The notes: a model not told the origin generated them from the sequence alone. A DNA stretch of 64,000 nt from Idiomarina baltica OS145 (GCF_000152885.1 NZ_CH672405.1:14472-78471), one strand, 5' to 3'; positions 54,268 to 63,955 are shown, counted from the stretch's first letter. A program made the numbers and translations.

Positions 54268-54528
54268 GCGAGAAAGTCCTTGTACATAAGTTATGATGGT
54301 GAGCACCGTTATCGTAATTCACGCAGAACTGTTTAACAAATAAAATACGCTGAAGCCGAGAAAATAGACACGGCACTTGACGAATCTGTTGATTTAAGTG
54401 CGACACAAATATATATTCATAGCACAATGTTAAAAATAAGTATCCTTTTAATGTCATAGCGATTCGCTTGCATGTTATCTGCAATGTGAGTTCGATAGAC
54501 GTTGAGTTAACGGTAGCGAGGAACCGTG

Positions 54529-55371
54529 ATGCCGCGTAGAAGTAAATCATTAATCGAGGGGTTGCTCGACTTATTCTCAACTTGGCCTTGGTATATCAGT
54601 CTTTTTCTTGCCCCCATTACCTACTTTAGTATCAATCTCATTGTTCAGTCGCATACATGGGGTACCGTTGAAATAGACATTAATGATCCCACCAGCATGA
54701 CCGCTTATATGGCCCACTTCATGGGGCAACTGCTGTTACCTCTATTGCAATTTGCGCTCCCTGCACTTCTAATTTTGGCCAGTATCGTTTCATTAATAAA
54801 CGCTTTATCGAACCAACAACGCTATGAACGTGTTATCCAATCGTCCGAACCTGCCGTATTAAAAACTGTGGATTGGGAGCATTTTGAACAACTCGTTGGC
54901 GAATTTTTTAGCCGCGAGGGCTATCATGTGAAGCCAACACCTACTGGACCAGATGGTGGAATTGATTTAAGGATCGAACGAAACGGTCAGTTGTATTTGG
55001 TGCAATGTAAACAGTGGAAATATCGCAAAGTACCTGTTTCAGTCGTAAGGGAACTATTTGGTGTTGTCATAGCAGAAGGCGCCGCTGGTGGCTTTATCGT
55101 AACGTCTGGCGAGCTGACGCATGACGCGCACATTTTCGCAAAGGGAAAACCCATACATATTATCGATGGCGAAACCTTCCATCGATTTGTGCGACAACGC
55201 GAAAAAGCCGCTGTTAGATTTCCCCCAAGCCCAAACACACGTCCAACCACACAGGTTTGTCCCAAGTGTGAAGGGCCTATGGTAAAACGCATAGCCCGTC
55301 GTGGACCCAATAGGGGCGAATCTTTTTGGGGTTGCAAGCGGTTTCCAAAATGTCATGGCACGCGCCCATAG
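54529..55371 (+). CDS. Membrane-anchored Mrr-like nuclease with topoisomerase-type zinc ribbon
   Basis: A 280-residue protein with three parts. Two helices at the N-terminus (about 18-38 and 65-92) should anchor it in the membrane. An Mrr_cat domain (about 115-220) has VDWEHFEQLVGEFFSREGYHVKPTPTGPDGGIDLRIERNGQLYLVQCKQWK in sections, with the D..GGIDL...QCK catalytic pattern of PD-(D/E)XK nucleases. A C4 zinc ribbon ends it (VCPKCEGPMVKR...FWGCKRFPKCHGTRP). GAGGAA precedes the ATG at 54529. No methylase is adjacent, so a classic restriction pair is unlikely; the function is not established. Confidence 0.88.
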   Translation: MPRRSKSLIEGLLDLFSTWPWYISLFLAPITYFSINLIVQSHTWGTVEIDINDPTSMTAYMAHFMGQLLLPLLQFALPALLILASIVSLINALSNQQRYERVIQSSEPAVLKTVDWEHFEQLVGEFFSREGYHVKPTPTGPDGGIDLRIERNGQLYLVQCKQWKYRKVPVSVVRELFGVVIAEGAAGGFIVTSGELTHDAHIFAKGKPIHIIDGETFHRFVRQREKAAVRFPPSPNTRPTTQVCPKCEGPMVKRIARRGPNRGESFWGCKRFPKCHGTRP

Positions 55372-55400
55372 TGCTGGGTTAATCGCGTATGATGCGCGAC

Positions 55401-56102
55401 CTACGCAACATGGGTGTCATAGTAATTGAGTAAAAGAGATATTGCATCGTCAAGCGGCGAGTCACTTTTCAGGATGTCAGCACTGTCGAGTAGCAAACGC
55501 ATCATCACTTGGTTATCCTCCTCCTCTCGCCACATCTTAATGTAACTGCCCTCTCTATAGCCCCGTTGTTGGCGCACATGATTCAGCGCATTTTTCCCTA
55601 CGTAACTGATATAAACCGCTTCTGCAGTACCGTAGGCTTGATATAACATGCTAAATAGTTGCGTCAATGATTCATCACCAAAGCACAACGGACGGTTTAA
55701 GTCTGGGCGTCCTTCTAACGCAGTATGACGCAACAACCACCGGGCGTCTCGAGCTTCATCAGCATGGGCGCGAATACTCGCTTCAGCGAGCTTAAGTGCG
55801 GCTGTCTCAACGGGACTGGCACTGTCATCTTCTACCAAAATTTCGATAACGTCAGACACCGCGAAGTGCAGCACATCGATCAACTCCATATTGGCTTGGG
55901 CGTGGTCGACGGTTTGCTTTTTCCACCACTTGTAGCCAAGGTGTTCATAGCGTTCACCAAGCTCGACAATGACAGCCGCGAAATCATCACGGACCAGTTT
56001 TGGCGCTATCGGCCAGTGTGCATCGAGGCCCTGATTAAATTGAGTCTGTAACTTAGCAATTTGTTGGGCTTGTTTGACCGTTAATTGAGTATCGGCGGGC
56101 AT
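55401..56102 (-). CDS. dUTP diphosphatase, dimeric all-alpha type
   Basis: A 233-residue helical NTP pyrophosphatase of the dUTPase_2 family. It has the Mg-binding helices with ELGERYEHLGYKWWKKQTVDHAQANMELIDVLHFAVSDVIE in sections, a later acidic site (DESLTQLFSMLYQAYG), and the C-terminal YISYVGKNALNHVRQQRGYREGSYIKMW. It hydrolyses dUTP, keeping uracil out of DNA. This is unrelated to the trimeric Dut found near coaBC. ATG at 56102 with AAGGACG is chosen over a frame open to 56186. Confidence 0.87.
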   Translation of the reverse strand: MPADTQLTVKQAQQIAKLQTQFNQGLDAHWPIAPKLVRDDFAAVIVELGERYEHLGYKWWKKQTVDHAQANMELIDVLHFAVSDVIEILVEDDSASPVETAALKLAEASIRAHADEARDARWLLRHTALEGRPDLNRPLCFGDESLTQLFSMLYQAYGTAEAVYISYVGKNALNHVRQQRGYREGSYIKMWREEEDNQVMMRLLLDSADILKSDSPLDDAISLLLNYYDTHVA

Positions 56103-56192
56103 GAATGCGTCCTTGGTTGACGAATAGGGCAAAAGCGTACCGTATAGTAGCGGTTCGTAGGTTGCCCATGCAATAGGAAGGGTCAATAGATG

Positions 56193-56219
56193 TGGGTTAC
56201 CTGGAATACAGATAACCCA
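56193..56219 (-). other. Hairpin downstream of eda
   Basis: On the minus strand an 11-pair stem (TGGGTTATCTG with CAGGTAACCCA, one G-U) closes a five-base loop, nine bases after the eda stop. No T-run follows, so it is an RNA-stability or weak termination element rather than a clear intrinsic terminator. Confidence 0.45.
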
Positions 56220-56228
56220 GTTGCAACA

Positions 56229-56789
56229 TTACTTAGGCATGATCCATGAGCCACCCACGCAACTTACGTTAGGTAACGCGAGGTAGTCTTGGTAGTTGCT
56301 CTCGTTGATACCGCCTGTGGGGCAAAAGCGAATGTCAGGGAACGGTCCATGAATCGATTTCAATAATTTTACGCCGCCAACGGCTTCAGCCGGAAACAAC
56401 TTAAACCGATCATAGCCGTACTCGATCCCCATCATTAATTCAGATACGGTTGCAATGCCGGGAATCAATGGAATATCAGCGCCCTTGCCTGCCTCTAATA
56501 AAGCGGGCGTGGCACCTGGACTTATCGCAAATTGTGCGCCGGCCGTTTGCACTTGGGTAAGCTGAGTGATGTTTGTGACGGTACCCGCGCCAACAATAGC
56601 ATCGGGTAGCTCGCGGCGCATTTCCTCAATCGCGTGCAACGCAGCGGTCGTCCTTAAGGTCACTTCCAACACTTTAAAGCCTTGCTTACAAAGTGTTCTC
56701 CCGAGCGGCACAGCCTGTTGAATGTCATCAATGACAATGACTGGAATAACGCTTGACGCATTAAGAATATCGTTAGCAGAATAGTTCAT
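56229..56789 (-). CDS. eda: 2-dehydro-3-deoxyphosphogluconate aldolase, short C-terminus
   Basis: Cleaves KDPG to pyruvate and glyceraldehyde-3-phosphate, the last Entner-Doudoroff step. From the ATG at 56789 (GAGGA upstream, overlapping the glk stop) it is 186 residues. The catalytic Glu is in VLEVTLRTTAAL and the Schiff-base Lys in YDRFKLFPAEAVGG; GGINESNYQDYLALPNVSCVGGSW is intact. The protein ends at GGSWIMPK, where E. coli Eda goes on for about 20 residues. Alternative frames beyond the stop do not resume the family sequence, so the end looks genuinely short. Last gene of the zwf operon. Confidence 0.93.
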   Translation of the reverse strand: MNYSANDILNASSVIPVIVIDDIQQAVPLGRTLCKQGFKVLEVTLRTTAALHAIEEMRRELPDAIVGAGTVTNITQLTQVQTAGAQFAISPGATPALLEAGKGADIPLIPGIATVSELMMGIEYGYDRFKLFPAEAVGGVKLLKSIHGPFPDIRFCPTGGINESNYQDYLALPNVSCVGGSWIMPK

Positions 56790-56797
56790 TAGAGTCC

Positions 56798-57814
56798 TCA
56801 ATCGATATCAGCTGTCGCTGGTGCTTTACGCAATGTTTGTTTTAAGTACTGTGCCACGCCGCGCATGCCAGCATGTTCGGCGGTTATCACATAACAGGGA
56901 ATCGACTCGGCTAAATTACAGAAACGACCTTTTTGTTCAAATCGTGTTCTAAATTCGGAAGCGGCCATGAGTGGCAATAGTTTGGGTACCACGCCTCCTG
57001 CGATATACACACCGCCGCGAGTGTTAAGCGTGAGCGCAAGGTTGCCCGCAAAACTACCCAGGCTGGCAAAAAACTGATTGACGGTCTCTGTCGCTATCGC
57101 ATCGCAGTTAGTTAAAGCGCGCGCTCCAATTGTCTTCGCGCGCAACGGCGGTACTGCTCTGTCGTGGTAGTGCGCAATGGCTTGATAAAGGTTTTCAATG
57201 CCGGGGCCGGAAAGAAGACGTTCTGCTGATACCCGACCATCAAAACGACGTGCCAGAAATTCGTGAATCGCCCACTCCTTGTCATTAAGTGGTGCCCAAT
57301 CGGCATGCCCGCCCTCACCCGGCAACGGCATTACATCACCGTTAGGCATGTGCACCAAATGTCCTACACCGAGACCGGTACCTGCGCCAAGTACAGCACA
57401 GGGAGCCGTTTCCACCTTTTTACCGCCGCCGATTTTCTTCATCTCGCTTTTATCGAGTGTCAGCAAGCTCATCGCAGCGGCCGCAAAATCGTTTAATACG
57501 ATAAAACTGGTTAATCCCAGTGCTTCACGCGTACCACGCACGGAAAACTGCCAGTGGTGGTTAGTCATTTGAATCGAGTCACCCTCTGCCGGACAAGCAA
57601 TGGCAATCGCTACATGTTCTAACGCAACGTCTTGTTGCTCACGATAAGCAATGAGCGCATCAGTTAGATTCAAATAATCCGCACAAGGAAACACTTGTAT
57701 GCGATCGAGTTCAAAGGTTTTTAAGTTGATACGACCGAAACGCGCATTGGTACCACCAATATCTGCGACCACGGCAAATTCCGTGCTTAGGTCGAGTTGT
57801 GAGTCATTTACCAT
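56798..57814 (-). CDS. glk: Glucokinase
   Basis: A 338-residue ATP-dependent glucokinase of the ROK/Glk group. It has the phosphate site VVADIGGTNARFGRIN, the substrate region VAIACPAEGDSIQMTNHHWQFS with FIVLNDFAAAAMSLL, AVLGAGTGLGVGHLVHMPNGDVMPLPGEGGHADWAPL in sections and GGVYIAGGVVPKLL. It makes glucose-6-phosphate, the substrate of Zwf at the head of the operon. The ATG follows the edd stop directly, with AGGGAAGA before it. Confidence 0.95.
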   Translation of the reverse strand: MVNDSQLDLSTEFAVVADIGGTNARFGRINLKTFELDRIQVFPCADYLNLTDALIAYREQQDVALEHVAIAIACPAEGDSIQMTNHHWQFSVRGTREALGLTSFIVLNDFAAAAMSLLTLDKSEMKKIGGGKKVETAPCAVLGAGTGLGVGHLVHMPNGDVMPLPGEGGHADWAPLNDKEWAIHEFLARRFDGRVSAERLLSGPGIENLYQAIAHYHDRAVPPLRAKTIGARALTNCDAIATETVNQFFASLGSFAGNLALTLNTRGGVYIAGGVVPKLLPLMAASEFRTRFEQKGRFCNLAESIPCYVITAEHAGMRGVAQYLKQTLRKAPATADID

Positions 57815-59638
57815 TTACTGATCTTCCCTAAAGAGCACGGATGCGCCTGACTCAGCGCCACTCAAATTAGCTCGAAAGTTGCCAAACAACTCTCGTCCCA
57901 TGCCAAATTGATATTCTGATAAATCTGGCGCGACTATATCACGCGCATTGAGTTCATTCTCGTCAACAAGCACCTTTAAACGGGCATTTTCAAAGTCAAC
58001 GCTAACCAAGTCACCATCCTTGATCTTCGCGATCACCCCTCCATCGACCGCTTCGGGCGTTACGTGGATAGCCGCAGGCACTGTCCCTGATGCGCCTGAC
58101 ATACGCCCATCCGTGACTAAAGCCACGTGGTAACCGCGCTTTTGTAGAACACTCAGTGATGGCGTTAGCTTATGCAGCTCAGGCATACCGTTGGCTTTGG
58201 GTCCTTGATAACGCACAACGACTACACAATCTTTGTTGAGCTTATCCGCTTTGAATGCATCAACCAGTTCATGCTGGCTGGTAAACACCGCTGCCGGTGC
58301 AGTGATCGGTTTGATGCCCTCAGGTAGAGAGGATGTTTTGATGACCGCACGGCCCAAGTTACCAGACAGGACCTCTAAGCCTCCATGCTTATTGAATGCT
58401 TGGGTGTGCGGTCGTAAAACGTCTTCGTCGAGCGATTCTTCAGCAATATCGACCCAGGTCAGCTGCCCTTCTTCGGTGAGCGTTGGGCGCTGCTGATATT
58501 TGTCGAGCCCGTGGCCGACAACCGTCTCAACGTCGTTATGTAATAAACCGGCTCGCAATAGTTCACGAATTAAGAACGGCATACCGCCGGCGCGTTGAAA
58601 GTGATTAATATCCGCTTGTCCATTAGGATATATTCGTGTCAATAACGGCGTAACGGATGATAACTCAGCGAAATCATTCCAATCGACTTGATAACCTGCG
58701 GCTTTTGCTACCGCTACAAGGTGCATGGTGTGATTGGTCGAGCCGCCTGTTGCCAACAGACCAATGATCCCGTTTACGATAGTCTTAGCCGTCACAATTT
58801 CGCCGATAGGCCGATAATCGGCTCCCAGATCGGTGATACGCGTGACGTGCTGCGCAGCGGCACGAGTCAATTGCTCACGCAGTTCACTGCCAGGATTCAC
58901 GAACGAAGCACCGGGCAGGTGCAACCCCATCATCTCAATGACCAGCTGATTCGAGTTGGCGGTGCCGTAAAACGTGCACGTTCCCGCCGAGTGATAAGAT
59001 GCAGATTCAGCGTCAAGTAACTGTTCCTTATCAACTTTACCTTCCGCATAAAGCTCGCGGATACGCGCCTTTTCTTTATTAGAAATACCCGACGGCATGG
59101 GACCGGCAGGTACGAAAATAAATGGCATATGACCAAAGCTCAATGCAGCGATCAAAAGACCGGGTACGATCTTATCGCAAATGCCAAGCATCAAGCCGCC
59201 ATCAAACATGTTGTGTGACAAACTCACTGCGGTTGCCATGGCAATGACGTCGCGACTCAGTAGGCTCAACTCCATGCCCGGTTGTCCTTGCGTAACCCCG
59301 TCACACATAGCGGGCACACCGCCGGCGACTTGTGCGACACTGCCAACATCACGAATCGCCTTTTTTAGCTTTTCCGGATAATCATGGTAAGGCTGGTGAG
59401 CTGATAGCATATCGTTATACGCTGTCACGATACCAATATTAGCTTTCGTCAAGCTGCGCAGCTCACTTTTGTCCGATTGCCCACAAGCAGCAAATCCATG
59501 CGCTAAATTACCGCATGACAAAGCGCTACGATGCGGACCTTTGCGCCGCGCATGTTTCATGCGCTCCTGATATGCGTGACGTGTTGCTTCGCTGCGCGCT
59601 TCAATACGCTGCGTTACGCGTTCTACTACCGGATTCAT
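57815..59638 (-). CDS. edd: Phosphogluconate dehydratase
   Basis: 607-residue [4Fe-4S] dehydratase that turns 6-phosphogluconate into KDPG. It has [63 protein letters not shown]-type cysteine motifs, [15 protein letters not shown] and [23 protein letters not shown], all of the IlvD/Edd family. The Edd-specific C-terminal [15 protein letters not shown] is present. ATG at 59638 with AGAGG. It is followed at once by glk. Confidence 0.96.
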   Translation of the reverse strand: MNPVVERVTQRIEARSEATRHAYQERMKHARRKGPHRSALSCGNLAHGFAACGQSDKSELRSLTKANIGIVTAYNDMLSAHQPYHDYPEKLKKAIRDVGSVAQVAGGVPAMCDGVTQGQPGMELSLLSRDVIAMATAVSLSHNMFDGGLMLGICDKIVPGLLIAALSFGHMPFIFVPAGPMPSGISNKEKARIRELYAEGKVDKEQLLDAESASYHSAGTCTFYGTANSNQLVIEMMGLHLPGASFVNPGSELREQLTRAAAQHVTRITDLGADYRPIGEIVTAKTIVNGIIGLLATGGSTNHTMHLVAVAKAAGYQVDWNDFAELSSVTPLLTRIYPNGQADINHFQRAGGMPFLIRELLRAGLLHNDVETVVGHGLDKYQQRPTLTEEGQLTWVDIAEESLDEDVLRPHTQAFNKHGGLEVLSGNLGRAVIKTSSLPEGIKPITAPAAVFTSQHELVDAFKADKLNKDCVVVVRYQGPKANGMPELHKLTPSLSVLQKRGYHVALVTDGRMSGASGTVPAAIHVTPEAVDGGVIAKIKDGDLVSVDFENARLKVLVDENELNARDIVAPDLSEYQFGMGRELFGNFRANLSGAESGASVLFREDQ

Positions 59639-59647
59639 AAGCACCTC

Positions 59648-60352
59648 TTACGCGGCTGAATAGTAAACATTAATAGGTGTTGTTCCCGCGTGAACAAAAT
59701 CACTAATCGGATATTTTTTCGGATCAGGTTGCTCGAGCGCTGTTTGCAATACCGACCATTTATCATCGCCCGTAATGTGGAAAAACACATTATGACTGTT
59801 CAACAGGCGCTGTTTGGTTAAACTCAGTCGTGTATAAGGTGCCGTTATTGGCTGCGTCGCAATCAGTGCCTGCGGCTGAGTTAACCCAGCTTCAAGTTGC
59901 TCGCAACATGGAAAGAGTGAAGCGGTATGCCCGTCGTTACCCATGCCCAACACGACCACGTCAAATGTGGGTAAACTCGCTATTCTGGTTTCTAATGCTT
60001 TAGCAGCATTTTCAGCATGTTCATGACCTGTAAAAAGACTGACGTACTTAGCAGCAGCCGCTTTATTCTTCAATAAACAAGTTTTTATCAGCTTATCGTT
60101 GCTGTCGTCTGAATCGGGTAACACCCAGCGTTCATCAGCTAACAATATAGTAACCTTTGACCAATCAATAGACTGTTCATTAAGCTCAGAAAATAAAGGT
60201 TTCGGTGTGCGTCCACCGGATACCACTAAGGTCGCTTCGCCCTTTTGTTCGATGGCGCACGCAAGAATTTCTGCGATACGATCGCTTAATGAACTCGATA
60301 ATGCTTGGTTACTATCAAAAGTATTCACGTTGATTCCCTCTATTTTATTCAT
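59648..60352 (-). CDS. pgl: 6-phosphogluconolactonase
   Basis: A 234-residue hydrolase of 6-phosphogluconolactone of the DevB/NagB-like type. It has GEATLVVSGGRTPKPLFSEL, WSKVTILLADERWV, FDVVVLGMGNDGHTASLFP and FFHITGDDKWSVL, matching Pgl. It overlaps the zwf stop by eight bases (ATGAATAA), and edd begins nine bases after its stop. ATG at 60352 with GGAAGG; a second in-frame ATG at 60370 is inside zwf. Confidence 0.95.
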   Translation of the reverse strand: MNKIEGINVNTFDSNQALSSSLSDRIAEILACAIEQKGEATLVVSGGRTPKPLFSELNEQSIDWSKVTILLADERWVLPDSDDSNDKLIKTCLLKNKAAAAKYVSLFTGHEHAENAAKALETRIASLPTFDVVVLGMGNDGHTASLFPCCEQLEAGLTQPQALIATQPITAPYTRLSLTKQRLLNSHNVFFHITGDDKWSVLQTALEQPDPKKYPISDFVHAGTTPINVYYSAA

Positions 60353-61808
60353 CCCACTGCCTTCCGTCATGCGCTAATAAAGAAACGGCGGATACAGGTC
60401 CCCAGGTGCCTGCGTGATAAGGTTTTGGCGGTTGCTCGTTTTGTTCCCATGCCGCGAGAATGCCATCGACCCAACGCCACGCATACTCGACCTCGTCACG
60501 GTGCACAAATAAGTATTGGTTACCCTGCATTGCCTCGAGCATGAGCCGCTCATAGGCATCGGCAATACGCTTTTTCTCGAACGTTTCATCAAAACTTAAA
60601 TCCAGTGTGGTCGCCTTTAGGTGCATTTGTTTGCCAAGACCCGGGATTTTATTCAACATTTGCACTTCCACACCTTCGTCGGGTTGGAGGCGAATAACCA
60701 ATTTGTTTGGCTGTAAATCTGCGGTTGTATCGCTAAAGATGTTGTGAGGCTGCTTCTTAAATGTAATGACGACTTCACTGCGTTTTTCTGGCATGCGCTT
60801 GCCTGTACGCAAATAGAATGGAACACCTGACCAACGCCAGTTATCAATATTGACTTTTAGGGCGACAAAAGTTTCTGTATCGCTATTCTCGCGAGCGCCC
60901 TCTTCCTGCAAATAACCCGGTACTTTTTGCTCACCGATAAAACCACCTTGATACTGACCTCGTACCGAAACATCTTTGCAGTTTGACGTATCAATCGGTC
61001 GTAGAGCTTTCAAAACCTTTAACTTCTCCTCACGAATACTCTCTGCATCAAGCCGAGAGGGTGGCTCCATTGCAATGAGCGAGAGCACTTGCAGTAGATG
61101 ATTCTGCACCATATCACGTAACTGACCCGCGTCATCGTAATAGCTCCAACGCCCTTCGACACCCACTTTCTCGGCAGCCGTAATCTGAATATGGTCAATA
61201 GCCGAGTTGTCCCAGTTGGAAGCAAATAGTGCATTGGCAAAACGTAGCGCGAGCAAATTTAATACGGTTTCTTTACCGAGGTAATGGTCGATTCGATAGA
61301 TTTGACTCTCTTGAAAGTACTGCGCCACCGCTTGGTTAATCGTTTGTGAAGAAGCTAAATTGTGACCGATAGGTTTTTCCAGAATAACCCGCGTACTGTC
61401 ATGAATCAGTGACTGGCGGCTTAAGCCGGCGCAAATAGTGGCATACAGACTAGGTGGCGTAGCGAGATAAAACACGCGATCGACCTCATCGGAGGTCGAG
61501 GCTTTGAGTGCTTGGTAAGCTTCATCTTGAGAAAAATCCATTTCAACATAATGAAAGCGCTTACAAAAACGTGCCAATACATCGTCAACTAACTCATCGT
61601 TAGACACAAACGTTTGCAGCGTATCCTTAACGCGCTCTTCAAACTGGCTGGCACTTAATTCCTCTCTGGCGACACCAATAATTTTACTCTCTTGATGCAA
61701 TAACCCACTGCGATCTAATTGAAAAAGCGCAGGAATTAATTTGCGCCGTGACAGGTCACCCAGCACCCCGAATAACACTAAATCACTGCGTTGCAAACTG
61801 TCTGTCAT
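60345..61808 (-). CDS. zwf: Glucose-6-phosphate 1-dehydrogenase
   Basis: A 487-residue enzyme that oxidises glucose-6-phosphate with NADP(+) to the lactone. It shows the N-terminal dinucleotide site LVLFGVLGDLSRRKLIPALF, the active-site signature RIDHYLGKETVLNLLALRFAN with its catalytic His, and SGVPFYLRTGKRMPEK. GAGG precedes the ATG. First gene of zwf-pgl-edd-glk-eda; two HexR boxes lie in the gap to hexR. Confidence 0.97.
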   Translation of the reverse strand: MTDSLQRSDLVLFGVLGDLSRRKLIPALFQLDRSGLLHQESKIIGVAREELSASQFEERVKDTLQTFVSNDELVDDVLARFCKRFHYVEMDFSQDEAYQALKASTSDEVDRVFYLATPPSLYATICAGLSRQSLIHDSTRVILEKPIGHNLASSQTINQAVAQYFQESQIYRIDHYLGKETVLNLLALRFANALFASNWDNSAIDHIQITAAEKVGVEGRWSYYDDAGQLRDMVQNHLLQVLSLIAMEPPSRLDAESIREEKLKVLKALRPIDTSNCKDVSVRGQYQGGFIGEQKVPGYLQEEGARENSDTETFVALKVNIDNWRWSGVPFYLRTGKRMPEKRSEVVITFKKQPHNIFSDTTADLQPNKLVIRLQPDEGVEVQMLNKIPGLGKQMHLKATTLDLSFDETFEKKRIADAYERLMLEAMQGNQYLFVHRDEVEYAWRWVDGILAAWEQNEQPPKPYHAGTWGPVSAVSLLAHDGRQWDE

Positions 61809-61840
61809 GCATGCCTCGATTAATTTTAGTTGCTTGTTTT

Positions 61841-61855
61841 TGTAACTTTACTACA
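61841..61855. promoter_or_regulatory. HexR box near zwf
   Basis: TGTAACTTTACTACA matches the HexR palindrome TGTARTNNNAYTACA at all but one position. It is 33 bases before the zwf start, where binding would block zwf transcription. HexR releases DNA when KDPG accumulates. Confidence 0.75.
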
Positions 61856-61903
61856 TTTAGACTAGTTTAAGGGTGATAACTTTGTCAATATAACAAATAA
61901 TTT

Positions 61904-61918
61904 CGTAACTAAATTACA
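61904..61918. promoter_or_regulatory. HexR box near hexR
   Basis: CGTAACTAAATTACA is a second HexR-like palindrome (13 of 15), 19 bases before the hexR ATG. It suggests hexR represses itself and gap as well as the zwf operon. Confidence 0.65.
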
Positions 61919-61936
61919 TAATGAGTCGTAAAACAT

Positions 61937-62797
61937 ATGGATTTGATTAACCGTATCTCGTCAGAGCAGAGTCAGTTCAGCAAGTCTGAACGCAAAGTGG
62001 CTGCGCTGATTTTGCATGAGCCCGAGCAAGCCATCCACCGAAGCATTGCCAGTTTGGCGGCTCTGGCGGGTGTCAGCGAACCGACCGTCAATCGATTTTG
62101 TCGTCGCTTGGGATGCAAAGGCTATCCTGACTTTAAGTTACAGCTAGCACAAAGTCTGGCGCAAGGTACGCCGTACGTGAACCGCGATATCGAAGAGAAC
62201 GACAATGTTGATCAAATCACACAGAAAATTTTTGACTCAACATTAAATGCGTTGAGTATTGCGCGGCAGTCGCTGGATAGCCGCCCTATTGCTGCCACCG
62301 TTGAAGCCATGGTGAGTGCTCGAAAAATCGCATTTTTTGGTTTCGGTGCGTCCGCCTCTGTCGCCCACGACGCACAGAACAAATTTGCCCGATTTGATAC
62401 GCCATCGGTGTTTTCAGATGATCCACTGGTCCAACGTATGTGGGCTATTAATAGCGAACCTAATGACGTCCTTGTTTGCATAAGCCACACGGGCCGCACC
62501 AAGGCACTCTGTGAAATAGCTGCCATAGCACACAACAACAAGGCAACGGTCATCGGTATAACGGCACCGAATAGCCCACTATCCGAAAACTGTCAATTTA
62601 CTGTGTCGACAAACGTGCCCGAAGATACCGACCAATATATGCCAATGGCCTCTCGTATCGCTCAGTTGGTACTAATTGACGCGATCATTGCCGGTTACAC
62701 ATTGCAACGAGGCCCTAAATTTAGAGAAAAACTCGCGCGTGTAAAAGAGGGTCTCAAGGGCTCCCGTTACAGCAAACAAACCACAACAAAAGAATAG
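61937..62797 (+). CDS. hexR: HexR family transcriptional regulator of central carbon genes
   Basis: A 286-residue RpiR-family regulator. The N-terminal HTH is SKSERKVAALILHEPEQAIHRSIASLAALAGVSEPTVNRFCRRLGCKGYPDFKLQLAQSLAQGTPYVNRDI in sections; the C-terminal SIS domain (about 125-265) binds sugar phosphates (KIAFFGFGASASVAHDAQNKFARFDTPSVFSDDP, VPEDTDQYMPMASRIAQLVLIDAII). It aligns end to end with E. coli HexR. It is divergent from zwf and followed by gap 12 bases later. The likely inducer is KDPG. Confidence 0.95.
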   Translation: MDLINRISSEQSQFSKSERKVAALILHEPEQAIHRSIASLAALAGVSEPTVNRFCRRLGCKGYPDFKLQLAQSLAQGTPYVNRDIEENDNVDQITQKIFDSTLNALSIARQSLDSRPIAATVEAMVSARKIAFFGFGASASVAHDAQNKFARFDTPSVFSDDPLVQRMWAINSEPNDVLVCISHTGRTKALCEIAAIAHNNKATVIGITAPNSPLSENCQFTVSTNVPEDTDQYMPMASRIAQLVLIDAIIAGYTLQRGPKFREKLARVKEGLKGSRYSKQTTTKE

Positions 62798-62809
62798 TTA
62801 GGAGTAGTT

Positions 62810-63868
62810 ATGCCCATTCGTATAGCAATTAATGGTTTTGGACGAATCGGAAAAAATATTGTACGCGCTCTTTATGAACGAGGTCTGACTGACCATATCG
62901 AGCTCGTCGCGATTAACGACCTTGGCTCACCCGATGTACTTGCACATCTGCTTCAATTTGACACGGTTCACGGTCGATTTGCTGCACAAGTGGAAGCTGG
63001 CATCGATAGCTTGTCGATAGATAACCATACTGTAAGTGTTTACGCTGAGCGTGATCCGAGCCAGCTACCCTGGCAGGCACTAAACATTGATGTTGTACTA
63101 GAATGTACAGGCTTATTCACGGAACGCGATAAAGCCAAAGCACACATTGATGCTGGCGCAAAAAAAGTAATTATCTCTGCACCAGGCAAAAACGTTGATG
63201 CGACCGTCGTGTTCGGTGTTAATGATGAAATACTAACAGCAGACATGGATATTATTTCGAACGCCTCCTGCACAACTAACTGTTTAGCACCGGTGGCGAA
63301 AATACTGCACGAATCCCTGGGTATTGAGTCCGGTTTGATGACCACCGTGCATGCATACACTAACGATCAGCGCTTAACTGACTCCTATCACAGCGACTTA
63401 CAACGTGCCCGAGCAGCTGCACAAAACATGATTCCATCAAAAACAGGCGCAGCTGCCGCGGTTGGACTCGTTATTCCCGAGTTACAGGGTCGTTTTGATG
63501 GTTTGGCTGTGCGTGTCCCGACCCCGAATGTGTCTTTAGTGGACCTCAACTTTATCGCAGCACGTGATACAACCGTAGAAGAGGTGAACGCTATCGTTAA
63601 AGCCGCTACAAACCAAGCGCCTATGAGCCAGGTCTTGGCGATCAACGAGTTACCTTTGGTTTCCTCTGACTACAATCATAATGATCATTCGAGTATTTTT
63701 GATGCGCGCCAAACTCGGGTCAATGGACGATTAGTTAAAGTGATGGCGTGGTACGACAATGAATGGGGCTTTAGTAATCGTATGCTTGATAATACAATAG
63801 CTCTGATGAATGCGGCGTCCAAAAAGGTTGTCACAAATTCTAAACAAGAAGTTAATACCACACATTGA
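62810..63868 (+). CDS. gap: Glyceraldehyde-3-phosphate dehydrogenase, type I
   Basis: A 352-residue GAPDH. It has the NAD site [23 protein letters not shown], the catalytic Cys154 in [56 protein letters not shown] in sections, and [18 protein letters not shown]. The HAYTNDQ form is like Pseudomonas Gap enzymes rather than E. coli GapA. The AGGAG-preceded ATG lies 12 bases after hexR, so both are read from the HexR-controlled promoter. It takes the glyceraldehyde-3-phosphate made by Eda. Confidence 0.95.
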   Translation: MPIRIAINGFGRIGKNIVRALYERGLTDHIELVAINDLGSPDVLAHLLQFDTVHGRFAAQVEAGIDSLSIDNHTVSVYAERDPSQLPWQALNIDVVLECTGLFTERDKAKAHIDAGAKKVIISAPGKNVDATVVFGVNDEILTADMDIISNASCTTNCLAPVAKILHESLGIESGLMTTVHAYTNDQRLTDSYHSDLQRARAAAQNMIPSKTGAAAAVGLVIPELQGRFDGLAVRVPTPNVSLVDLNFIAARDTTVEEVNAIVKAATNQAPMSQVLAINELPLVSSDYNHNDHSSIFDARQTRVNGRLVKVMAWYDNEWGFSNRMLDNTIALMNAASKKVVTNSKQEVNTTH

Positions 63869-63892
63869 CGTTGTTAATTTTTTGTTCTAATT

Positions 63893-63908
63893 TGTGAAAG
63901 CGCTTACA
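63893..63908. promoter_or_regulatory. LacI-family-like operator upstream of the last gene
   Basis: TGTGAAAGCGCTTACA contains the palindrome AAGCGCTT and resembles the TGAAAGCGCTTTCA-type operators of LacI-family sugar regulators. It is 48 bases before the ATG at 63956. The regulator is not in the window. Confidence 0.5.
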
Positions 63909-63955
63909 TTTTATACGCAGCCGTACAACAAGAACGATGAATCAGGAATTCAATT

